Below are positions 52,801 to 64,000 of a stretch of DNA of 64,000 nucleotides, piece by piece. The notes under the pieces were generated by a model, which was not told where the DNA came from, made no database searches, and worked only from the letters and a program-made list of their open reading frames with translations. Made by a program: the position numbers and the translations under genes. Source of the stretch: Callipepla californica brunnescens (taxonomy: Eukaryota; Chordata; Aves; Galliformes; Odontophoridae). How positions within the stretch are numbered: position 1 is the first letter of the stretch; every line of letters starts with the position of its first letter. Location of the stretch: contig JALIRH010000010.1 in NCBI GenBank assembly GCA_023055505.1, positions 4,031,501 through 4,095,500 on the forward strand. Direction: 5' to 3'.

Positions 52801-55800
52801 ACACAAGCCTACATTTTTATGTTAGAGGTGAATGCTTTGTTTTTTGAACAGGTCAAAAAAAAGCCCAATTATTCATCTGAACAGAATGAGGAGAAAAGTA
52901 CACAATAGTTTATTCCTAAGCAAGAATTCTGCTCTAACCAATATTTAATAAGGTTTTCCCATACCTCCAGGCCTCATCTTTTCAAATAGCATATAGATTT
53001 TCTCTGTAGCCCAAAAGCTCGAGCAATAATCAGCACAGTAGTGTTTGAGATAACTCCGTAACTGCAAGTTTGGCCAACTTATCCAAAGCCGTCACCAGAA
53101 AGTTTTTGAAAAGTACTGTTCACAATTTACAGTACACAGAGTACAATGCTTCAGACACACTGACTGAGATGCATATCTGTAAAATAATACTTCAGATTAT
53201 CCTAGTGGTTCTTTCATCATTCAAAACATAACTACTTTTCACATAACACTGTCCTGAGGTAGACATATGATCACTGTGAATTCTGGTAAGGAAATGCCTG
53301 GAGAGTCTCCTGCTGCACTTGGAAAGAAGACAGAAAAAAAGCGGATTGCAAAATCCAAATGCTATGGTCTTGGCTCCCTGCTACGAGTTAAGAAGAGGTT
53401 GGTTGGAGTTTGACTGCGCAGTTCAGAGCTAAAAATCTACACCACGGGACCAAACGTTTTGAAAGGACACTGTTATTACCCATGGTTGTTTTGCTAACTT
53501 AAATGTTTTTCCTTCATCCTACTCTATAATTAGGGTAGCTTTTGACCTTATATATACCAAAAATGTGCCCTTCAGTGGATGTTTAAATTAGATGATTACT
53601 CTTATGCAAGCTAATCGGGAAGGTGTATAAATAAAACTATGCATGACTCTTCACATGTGCAGAAACATGATTTCAAGAATGGCAATTCCAGGCCTCTGGA
53701 GTAGAAAAAAAAATTCGCAGTAAGGATCTGAGAAGAAAATTCCATCAGTTCTGCACTAGAACTCGAAGTCATGAAATATTATCAATATTCTGCTGAACAG
53801 GAATTTGTCTTGTTATTAAACTGATTGTGAACCACTGGTCAATGTCAGCCATGTTTTTCCTCTCTGCATGATCTGAAGAGAACTACAGCCACACACAGTT
53901 CCAGTTGCAGAGCATAAATCCAAGCAGAAAAGCTCCTGTTTTCAGCTGGATTTACACTGTTGGGATGTTCTCCCAAGATCAGCTACTTCAATGGCCAATC
54001 ACAACAACAGAGTTCCTTACTTCTTCTTTTTGCTCTTCTGATCACAGAGCAGAGCTAATGGTCCAGATTTAATCAACAAAAGCATTTACATTTCAAAATA
54101 ATGGGAGTCACTCAGCTGGTAACTTGTTAATCAGTTAGTTTTCAAGCACTCTCCTGTTCAGCCTTTATCCTCTCCCTCTGCAGCTTTGAATAGATCTTGT
54201 TGAAGCTGACAATCCTTCCAGAAATAAGGGAAGAAACCTGAGTAAATGTTATCTCAAAATTCTATCTTACTCTACGTTCATTTTACTCCAATCTTTTGAT
54301 TTCATGAGGACTACTCATGATTTACCTGGGGGTAAATGTTTCAATGTATCAGATTGTCATATTTTTCCTGCTTTTTTTTTTTTCCCCTGTTTTTAAATGA
54401 TGAATGTCTGCAAGGCAATTACATGCCTGAATTTAAGCTCCTCTCACCACTTTATTTTTTAGTAGTGCTATTCTATTTGGGGACAGATTCACACGTACAG
54501 AAAAGCTATTTCTGCCACTTTATAATCCAGTGCAATTATTTTCTTGATTCTAACAATGAAAGCCCTTTTACCCAAAGCTACACAAAAGTACCAGAATATA
54601 AATAAGAATCTATTGTATTTTTTCTAGGACCCAGATACTTGCAACTGAGGATGAATGTAAAGAATGATAATCTGTTCCTAGTATCTGTCCCTGTGCTAAT
54701 AAAAATGGAAATACAACTGCTGGGTCTCACAGTCTTCCCCAGCATATTCCTCAATGACTGCAGAACTCCAATTAGTCCCCAGTGCAGAACATGCTTCAGC
54801 TGACCCGCTGGCAATCAGCTGTTTCAGAACCTAGGTCGTCTTATCCTGTGACTATCAATTCTCCTGTCAGACAGAACAGATAAGATCTTTAAAGAAAAGA
54901 AGAGGTTTTGTGAAATAAAATCAAGATGTTTCCCTCAGCACATAATTTCCTCTTACATCCTCATTCTGCATGGCACATAAGTGTGCGCTTCACTTTTAAC
55001 ATGTGATTAATCACCTCTGTGGGAACAGGAAGTCTTTCCTGAACTGGAGGCTATCTCCTCTCTGGTGCAGCTCTATAAACAAACGCATCCTTTAATTTTG
55101 TTTTCTCTTTTCTTCCCTCCTATTTTCCTTTCTGCTTTCTTATTTCCTCTTTTTTAATTATTTATTCCCCCTTTTTCTTTTTTTCTTGTCATGTATAATA
55201 TAACTTTGCAAAATTTTTGTCTTCCCTAAACATGGTGGGTGACTGAGGGACTGCAGGAGACAGCTATTTAAATAAGGTGGGGGAATGGTTTATAAAAATA
55301 GCAGGACATTCCCAACCTTTTAACAGGAATTTGTTCTTCTGAATCATTTCAGTTTCTCTGGAAGCCTGAAGATAAAGTACACATAAGACTGAGCCTGGCT
55401 TTTTTAATTGACGTTTTTCATTATAAATGAACTACTTAATGATGTTTTCGAAAGTCATAAATAAGCACCACATAGCCTTACAAATAGCAGGTAAAACAAA
55501 ACAAAAGAAAAGGAAGAAGGAATAGATCTGTGGTACTCTATCTGTGCTATGTCACCAGGACATCTTCTAAAGACTTACCTAGTTTTGTGTGTTTGTGACC
55601 ACTGTATAGTACCTTTCAACACATTGCAAATTTGGAAAAACGTTACCAATACTTTTAAAATACTTTAATGAAGAAACCACGTGCTTTAACAAGACATTTA
55701 GAGCCTGTGAAGCCAATTCAACAATTCTGATTTCCACAGAAATGTGACCAAATTTCAGTTGAAAGAAGTGCTGGTTTTTGATCTGAGCTCCAGGAAACAC

Positions 55801-58800
55801 AGCTCTGGAAACGTGATTCATGAATTGGAGAATCTGAAGATTGGATGCATCTCATTTGAAATATTTAATAGTACTACTGCCACTTTCTTAAAGACAATTT
55901 TATATGCTTGTGAGGGCTAGCCATTAAAATATGTTCTATCACAAGATCTCCAGCTTAATAATCCCTACAAGGCACAAATTCTGAAGAATACCACTTGATA
56001 TCCAAGCTTGAAATTTCCATTGCACAAACTGCCTGACTCTACTAAAAGCACTCATCTGATTAAAACTGCCTGACAGAAAAAGGAAAGAACTGGGGTACAT
56101 GTTTAATTACAGAAGTATTTCAGGGGGATACCACTGATTCTGTTTTCCTTGAATCCTTCTTCTGTGCTTAAAAAAACAAAAACAACAAAAAAACAACCAA
56201 CACATTGATAGCAAAGAGCCTGACTCTGGATTATGCATTTGCAGTTGACCTGCACACACCATGCAACTAGTTACTCAGCTGAGAAGTGAGAGTTACAGAC
56301 AATGTGTTCTGAATGGCTTCAGTCTAATTTGGGTATTTCTAGGATTCAGTACAGAGCAAGCAAGACTAATCTAATTATAGAATAAAAATGCTAGCCATTG
56401 CGAGTCAGGCTCTGGCAAACTTATTTTTTCAAATCCAAATAACCTTTCTGTTTTATATATGCATGTACAGCTATTTTTCTAACTTTCATTTGGAATTCGG
56501 AGTCTCCGCCTCTACAGAGATTTGCATATATGTTTGACTTAAACCTCTGTGGAACAGTGTCCATTCCAAGCCCTTCTCCCTTGCAACTTTAATTAGATTC
56601 CTTGATTTCAGCATGCATAAGGTATAAGGTTTAGCAGTTCGGGGACACTTTGAGCAATTCTAGGCTATCATCTGTACAGTGGTGTGGGAATCTTCTGTAT
56701 ATATTCACAGCAGCAAGAAAACAGCCAGACTGTTACCATAACAACAATTTTGAGTGAGGGAGCTATAGAAGGGAACAGCAGGATGAAGAATTTCTTTGAA
56801 AACATTTCAGTGTAACATCCGTGTGTGAGATAGGAAGGTAGAGAAGCAAACATTAGATAATCGAGTCCTTAAAATCAGCAGTATGTTGTTTGTAATTGCT
56901 GTGAGTTACTCAGAAGAAAGCCCTCCCTGCTCAGCCTAAGGCTATGAATATCTTTAACTGCAGTTCTGTGGCTTGTTGACCAGTATCTCCATGCAATTTT
57001 GTGTGTTTTACAAGAAAATGGCCCCTTTCCAAATTTTAATATTGGCAAGCTACTCTTTGTTATGCTTCTTCCCCAGAGGAGCTTGGTCTGAGTCATGCTT
57101 GGTCCTTTTCATACTATCCTAATACATAATACATAGTACTTTTTGCTAACCATTAATACACACGTTTTACTATCTGGTTTTCTTTACCTATAAAATTTTA
57201 TATTTATAGATCCAATGGTGCCTTGCAGCTATAGAGTTCTCATCCTCGCCCCCCAACTCTGTGACCCACTGGAGTATTACAATATCCCTTTGAATTTTGA
57301 CTCTGACCCATTCTTCAGAAATACCCATTAAATTAAGTACTCCTTCTTTGTTGTGCACTCTGCTTTCTCCTGTTATTAAGCTTGTGGAACACATTGATGG
57401 CAGTTATTTTTAGCCATCTACCTATTTTTAAACAACTTCACTGCTGAGCTCCCTACTTCAAAATACACCACTGTGATTTCAGTTTAGTTATACTCAAGGT
57501 CATCCATCTTTCCTGTTCCCATCTTCTAGTACTGCATGCACAGACCACTGTTGTTCTGGCTACTGCTGATGCAAGAAAAAGAAGATGGCATGTTGAAAAG
57601 TAGACTCTTTCACCCAGGCTTGACTACGCACTTCTAACCCAGTGCTAGACAACATACTGCCCGGTCCTGCACAGTGCGGCGAGGTCAGAGCAGTGTGCTC
57701 TGTAATTAGATCAGGGCTACGTTTTCCCTTGGAAACGCTCCCTCTTTATCATCAGGACATTTCAAGGCTCCCTACTATTTATTTATTTTTTCTATTTTCC
57801 TTAAAGCTGTCACAGACTGATTTTTCTTTTTTTTTTCCCCTGTCATGAAGACGATAACGAAAAACAATTTCTATTTTGAATTTTTTCAGCTATTCCATTA
57901 CTGATCTTTCCATTGGCTCAGTGGAAACAGTGAGAGTAGGTTTGATCCTTTTCTGTGGAAAGAACATCAAAAACCCTGTGAAGCTTTTTTTAGAAAATGA
58001 ACTTTTTTTTTCTTATCCATTATTTTGCTTGCAATTTTGCATAGCATTTCTTTGAAAATACATGTGCCAGTTTGGTTTTAAATTTCCTCTGTTCTGCCAG
58101 TGAAAAGGCTGCAGACAGCAGGGGGAACTGGGAACTCCCCATGTCAGCCAGCTCTGTTTGTTCAATGGCTATATTTATTAGTTTCATTAAAAACATACTG
58201 AGTGGCCCCGGTTCCTCAGTTCCGCACACCTACACCATCCTGACTGCCTTGCCATCCCCATCAGCTAGCACCCTAAACCGAGGGCTCTCTCAGCTTGAGA
58301 TTCCACATAAAACGTGCGTGCAAGAGGATATCACATGCTTTTAGGTCTTGATGGGAAGATTGCATACAGCTTGATGGGGGAGTGGGGTAGTAAGTGACAC
58401 ACAAGATGAGTAAAAAGAACTGCTTGAGGTTGAGTGATAAGTAGATATTATGAAGAGGAGCAGAAAGAAAACTATTGTGTAAGGCATGGTAAATATCCCC
58501 ACTGGTACTCCTATTTGGTTATCTGAGACATGAATGTATATATATACAATTTGACCAGAGCACTAGTCATAAAATAAGGTTTTGTAGGAAATACGAAACA
58601 CTGGTCTATCATCAGCAGCTCTTAGGGGAAACACTTAATTTGCTACATTATTAATGCTGAGGCATGGACTACTCCCCCAGCTATTTCCACTTGCCTCTTC
58701 TGTTCTTACTCAAATCAAGGCTATAAAGAAGAGCAGAGCTGTGGCAGGAGTCTGCTCCTTTTGGGGACAAAAGAAAGAGTGCCAACAGAAAGACAGTAAT

Positions 58801-61500
58801 TAGATTGACGGTCCTTTAACATTTTTGTTAGTGTTTTGGGTCTGCTTTTTTTTAAATCTATTTTATGATGCAATAGAAAGGGTTGGCACAAATCAATAAA
58901 ATCTCCGTATTCAGGACTAAGAGTTAAGGTTGCAGTCTAAGCTCCACTTAAGCTGCAAATATAATAAGTAGTGTACTGTCTTTAGACCAAACACCAGGCT
59001 TGAGATGTTTTCAGAAAAGGACATTATTTTAATGTATTCTGCTCTAAAGAGCGATCCACAAAAAACAAACCTATCTCCTCAGAGATATTGGAACCGAATT
59101 TCTTTCACTCTTTCGAGATCTTCTCTTTTCACAATTATCAGATTGAATAATTGCTACCTAAATACTTCAGTTTCCTTTTTCCTCCCCTATGTATTTTTGG
59201 ACCATGAACATTAATGCCTGAAACCTACAACACTTCAAGAAAGAAAGAGACTAGGGTGTGCACTGATGCTCTTAAGCATCCCCAAGGATATGTGGCATAC
59301 AGCCTCTTTCAGAGGTATCTTCTGTTTTTCCTGAACAGGTCACAGTGTATTAGCACTGGTCTCTAAGCTTCTTTACAGAAACATACGTTTTTGCCTCCTA
59401 TAACAATAGACATTCAAGGATACAGCAACAAAGATCTGCTTAATAGCAAATAAATAATATTCTCATCAGTTAAATAGTCCCCTCAAAACATCTGATACCC
59501 ACAGTCACCCTGACAAGATGTTCTTAGTAATATTTACCTGTTTCCAGGTGAAAGAGCAAAGGTACACTGGCATCACAGAAGATCAGTATCACACAACATA
59601 TATCAGTACGGCATCAGTTAAGATTCAAATGCATGTGCTCTGTTAAATGTACGCATCTTTACATGATGAGAAACAAGTCCTACTGAATGGGGAACTCATA
59701 CAGTTCATAAAGGTATGCTTGGCCTTTCCCAGAATAAACAGAGAGCCACTGTTAATGAAGCACACAAAATAACTGCTGATAGAGAATGCAGGGTAGGGGA
59801 GATGGAAATCCATGACAATGCAGTACTTTCACCTACTGCATTTGAATGTCATGGTGTTGCTACTAAAGATATCACTTCATAGTTTGGCAGTCACCAAAGA
59901 AGAAGCTGATGTTCAACAGAATATAATTTGACTGTAGGTGGTATCAAGCAGGATTTGGTTTTGGTGACAGAGAGTGACTAGGTGGACCTAGGCTGACAAT
60001 TCCTAAAATCTCAATTTGGCACAGAATTCAGTAATAGCAAATGACAGTTCAAATAATCTTTCTTGGGCTTGACTACATTGTCAAGAAAAGCAGTCTCCCC
60101 ATTGCTTATCCCTACCTTTTGAGTTTCTATTATGTGGGCCATCTCTGCTTTCCTCATACAAAGAGGAAACCAGTAATAGCTTCCACAGCAGAATCACTCA
60201 GACAAAATGTTTTATACAGACAATCACATCTTGTTGTGTGGCTGCTAGAACAGGAGAGCAAGTAAATTCCACAGGTATGCCTATACTTCTGCTACATAGG
60301 AGCATACAGGGGAAAAGGGTGTACATATCACTCAAACTGAACCAATACAAGATTATGATATGTTAAGTTTATGTAAAATATCTGCTGTGGTACAGGTACA
60401 ATCTGACACCTTCAAGTTCTGGTACAATTCCTTACCATACAGCTCCACTAACATCTTCCAATATATTAAAACTAGACTTGAGGTTTTGTTTTCATGTTTT
60501 GTCTTGAGTGTTATACTCTTTTTCTCTTCTGTTAATAAATAAAACATTTATTATGAGTGTATATTTACATATATTAAATTTACATAAACATACAGGTAAT
60601 TTTCTCCAAGTTGTTTGCTTTTCATCAGCTCAAGTCACTTCCATGCAAGTCCTGTGTGTAAATAGAGCCCTACTGAACAGTAAGGGACAAATGGACAAAA
60701 CCTTTCTGACACAAAGACTCATTGCCTGTATTTTCTAACTAATTAGGGGAACATTCTACCCATGGTAAGTGCACAATATAATTCTCAATGGAGGGAAAAC
60801 TGTTCTAAATGTGTCAGGCAGCAACTACCTGAGGGATGATTTTTTGTTGCTCAAAATTGCTCAGACCATGGATATTTTTGTGTACCTGCCCACTACAGCA
60901 GGAGCATGCATTTACCCCAGCTGCACGGAAACACTGAAGAGAAGGAGGAGGACACCTATCCAACCTGGCAGCCTTTGTAGCCACTGCTGCCACAGCCTTC
61001 ATCTTGAATCTTCTGTGCTCAGGTAGACACATGGGGCACCAAGCCAGAGAGGCTCAGCTGCCAGAGGCCGCATTTGAGGAGAAACACAGCTATCACCTCA
61101 CCCTGCAGATCAGTTAATTTTGGGCAATACCTGATTGCAATGACAGCTCTCCGTCAACCTGTTGTGCTCTCCTCAGACAGTTGTGACCACATCAAGAACC
61201 CAGCAGCACCTATGGGAGGAAAATGCACTGTGTGGGAGTGATGGTGATGTTCATAGGGACAAGTAAAAGCTCTCGGTGAGGCTCACATATTTGCATCTGT
61301 AATCTTTCCCTATATGATCTCCCAAATCCTCACGCAATCTGTGAAATAGTGCCTGACTTTGAGCACAGCCCAATCCCAGGCAGCATAAGGAAGGTTCTGG
61401 TGTGGCCATACCAGCAACTAGACAGTATGGACATCTGGCCTTGCTGGGTTTATGTGTGAAAATGTGACGCGGGGATACCTAGTGCTTGTTTTTTATTGGT
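46871..61500. other. Intergenic DNA toward KLF7 side
   Basis: AT-rich, no exon with recognisable homology and acceptable splice sites on either strand. It contains a T-run 52411-52425 and a GTTT repeat 52438-52457. Pyrimidine-rich tracts occur near 55090-55200. Distal regulatory DNA is plausible but cannot be shown from a single sequence. Confidence 0.55.
52411..52457. repeat. T-run and GTTT microsatellite
   Basis: Fifteen T residues, a short spacer, then GTTTGTTTGTTTGTTT. Plain low-complexity DNA. Confidence 0.75.
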
Positions 61501-61639
61501 GTGGTGGCCTGAGGGGGCAGGCACCCAGCATTAGAAATATGGGGAGAAAAGCAGGCAAAGGGTTAACAGCAATTCCCATGTGAAGAATCTTTCTAATGGC
61601 AGCATTTTTATGATTATTTGGTGACCAGCAAAACAGAAA

Positions 61640-62260
61640 GCATTGCTAGCTTGGCAGATGAGACTCCAGTGCATGAAGTGTGAGGAGGGGACAGAAGGGG
61701 TAATAGAACGGCTGTGTGGGGAGCAAACAGCATGGCTCTCCTGTGCCACAAAAAGACCCACCTGACAGAGAGAACACTTCTTCACATCCTTCCTCTCAGC
61801 CTTAAAGCTCATGCTGTTGCTGCTGCATTTCATGGATGTTGCCCAGGGATGGGCTGAACAGCCCTCAGCCTGCTGCTCCTTGTCTGAACAGGCCGCTCTG
61901 AGCAGAGGCACACTTGCAGTCGATGCCACAAGGCGCCTGAGGGAGCGGCTCACTGGGGAACGGCCGTTGGCGGGAAACCTGAGTGGCGAGGCGCCATTTT
62001 GAGGGCAGGGCGCCATTTTGAGGGGCTTCAGGTCTCTCCTCGGGGCTTTGGCACTGCGGCAGTCTGAAACACCTCCATGTTGGTCCCTGCCGCACCAAAT
62101 TGCTGGACTGTCCTTCCCAGCATCATCTGGGGAGCGAGGAGGAGCATTTTTGTCTCCTCTGTCTTCTCAAGGGCTGTGTTATGCCTGGGGCCTGGGAACA
62201 CAGGGCTGGTGTCATGCAGATAGACACAAAGCCCCCTCATCCCTTGTGGAGATCAGGGAA
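61640..62260. promoter_or_regulatory. Isolated GC/CpG-enriched island with paired YY1-like sites
   Basis: GC content and CpG density rise sharply at about 61850-62160 compared with the flanks. Two copies of GGCGCCATTTTGAGGG (61990-62005 and 62009-62024, 19 bp apart) match the YY1 core CGCCATTTTG. On the minus strand the second copy overlaps an ATG with a strong context that opens a 161-codon frame ending at 61531. It may be a promoter of an unannotated, perhaps non-coding, transcript on the KLF7 side; an old repeat is an alternative. Confidence 0.35.
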
Positions 62261-64000
62261 TGACATCACCTTATTTTACAGGGAAACAGAGATCTGAATC
62301 TGAAACCTTTAGTTCTCTTCCACAGCTCACAAGCTGAATTTAGACCATTTCCCAAAGTATTATGCACTGTTCAGATCAAGGGGACTGTTCCACCCTTCCT
62401 CTTCCAAATAACCTTAGTTGTAGCAGCCTGACACAGTATCTCAGGGTCACAGTAAAGGAGGTGGAAGTAAATGCACATTTTAGGGACCAAAATATTCACC
62501 TCAGAAGGCCAGGATTTTCATCATTGAATTTTAGGACTCTGTATCTACTTTGTAGCAATCTGCCAAAAGGGTAAGAGGTCTTCTTTGCTGAAGGGTATGA
62601 AATTTCCTATTCTCCTTCCTGAATACCCCAAAATACTATTAAAATGTTATCACTCAACCATACTTCTCTTTAATTATGGGAGTAGTACTAGTGCTAGGTT
62701 TGCTAACATCATTTAGGCTAGGTCCTGAAGGCGAGGTTAGTTCCTGATTACCTGAGTCAATTAGAAATATAACCCAAACATTGGCTGAATAGCTAGATAG
62801 CCGCACATTGCAAATTTCCTGCCCATAAAGTGCTGAGCTCACTCAGACTGCATCAGCCTGGGAAAGGTGCAAGAAATCCTTTGCCCTGGGTTTACCACTC
62901 CTCTCTGCTTCAGCTCAAGTGCATCTGAAAGAAACTGTCTGGAAAATTATGCAAAGTTTGCACATGAGATTGCATCATACAGGTCCAACAAGATGCTCAT
63001 ATGCAGTCCATGAAATCTTTCTTGAACAGCGGGAGTTGCCTAAGGAGCGTTCACTGTGTGCAACCTGAACAATTTCAGAGAGAAGGTGTTTTCACAGTAT
63101 TTCCATTCCCTGGTCTCCAGCCCAGAAAAGTGTCTGACAGCAGATCCTGCAGACTAATAACCTACCTGTTTATGAGAGGAAGTGTAAAGCACTGAAAGTT
63201 CCTGGAAAACAAACGATTTGTGTAATTACCTGTAATTGATTATTCTCCCTCTAATTCAAGTCATCTGAACACAGGCCAAAGAACCAGCCATGCTGCCTGC
63301 AAGTTACCATCATAAAAATTTTTCTAGAGCTCTCTGCAAGTACCTCTCATAGGTGGAGTGCAGAAAACTAATTTATACTAAAGGCATCTTAGGCTAGACA
63401 TACAGCCTGTAAAAAAGTTCAAGGTAGGTGAGATGTTAAAAGCTTACAGATTATTTCAAGGAAGAGAGAAAGTGAAACAACAGAAACTTGTTTTTACAAG
63501 AAAACAAACAAACAAACAAACAAAACAATGATTTTAAAGCTAGAACTCTGTGTGCAGAAGGAATTATCTGTTGTGTCTAATTCCAGTCATATCTACGTTG
63601 TATAAATCCACATAGAAAAAAAGAGACCATATTTTTCAGCCTTGTATGTTTGTGATGACAGCCTCAGTTACTCAAGCTCTGTGAGTGACATCAAGATATC
63701 ACTGCTGCAGTCATACCTATAAATTATGTCCATCGTTCAACATATGGGATGACCTGAGTGAACAGAGCACCCACGTGCATCGCTGGAACATTTATTTGTC
63801 TTCCGACTTACCATGGGACCTTCCAGAAATCCTTGATGCCACCCCACCTTCTTTTGCATTCAGTTAATCCCCTGGATTGAGACACCTCTGTATTCATCTC
63901 TGTCTCTTCATTAGCTACAGAGGGAGTATAAATGATGAGGTTAGAATGGTCATCTGATTTTTAGATGCAGGGGAAAGGAAGGCAATCCTACCTTCTGTCT
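62261..64000. other. Intergenic DNA at window end
   Basis: No gene recognised. The start (about 62260-62350) has TTATTTTACAGGGAAACAG, a faint reverse-MIR resemblance that is too weak to call. A CAAA microsatellite is at 63501-63526. Confidence 0.5.
63501..63526. repeat. CAAA microsatellite
   Basis: Five to six tandem CAAA units preceded by AAAA. A simple repeat that is likely to vary in length between individuals. Confidence 0.85.

Noticed and set aside
62260..62350. TTATTTTACAGGGAAACAG, possible reverse MIR
   Set aside because: Only one block matches and the rest of the element is missing.
37950..64000. Search for KLF7 exons on the minus strand
   Set aside because: No C2H2 zinc-finger frame (HTGEKPY/CxxxxC..H type) was found in any frame, so KLF7 is taken to lie beyond the window.

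Overview
The window looks like nuclear DNA from a bird. The genes have many introns with GT-AG boundaries. Diverged CR1 LINE copies (the typical avian repeat) and one old MIR-type SINE are present. The gene order MDH1B - FASTKD2 - CPO matches the segment known on human chromosome 2q33. Nothing prokaryotic or viral was seen. Exons were found by reading frames across splice sites and checking that phases join; no transcript or database was available.

Layout. Positions 1-2886, minus strand: the first five coding exons of MDH1B (malate dehydrogenase 1B-like), running out of the window at position 1. Positions 2690-3230: a CpG-rich shared promoter from which MDH1B and FASTKD2 diverge. Positions 3000-13700, plus strand: complete FASTKD2 (mitochondrial RNA-binding FASTK family protein, 678 aa), with a non-coding first exon that carries a short upstream ORF. 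Positions 13.7-24.5 kb: intergenic, with a CR1 and a MIR copy. Positions 24558-37940, plus strand: complete CPO (carboxypeptidase O, 450 aa, 11 coding exons), with an HNF1-like site and TATA box just upstream. Positions 37.95-64 kb: no gene recognised. This stretch holds simple repeats, a paired-hairpin element near 46.75 kb and a GC-rich island near 62 kb. In mammals KLF7 follows CPO, but no KLF7 coding exon was found here.

The most notable observation concerns CPO. Mammalian CPO is described as the one A-type M14 carboxypeptidase without an N-terminal activation (pro) domain. Here a signal-peptide exon and three further exons, all with matching splice phases, encode a full-length CPA-like propeptide joined in frame to a complete, GPI-tailed CPO catalytic domain. 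If transcripts confirm this, bird CPO is made as a classical zymogen.

The three genes have unrelated jobs: a dehydrogenase-like protein whose nucleotide loop is degenerate, mitochondrial rRNA/mRNA maintenance, and trimming of C-terminal acidic residues from dietary peptides at the gut surface. Only MDH1B and FASTKD2 appear to share regulatory DNA.
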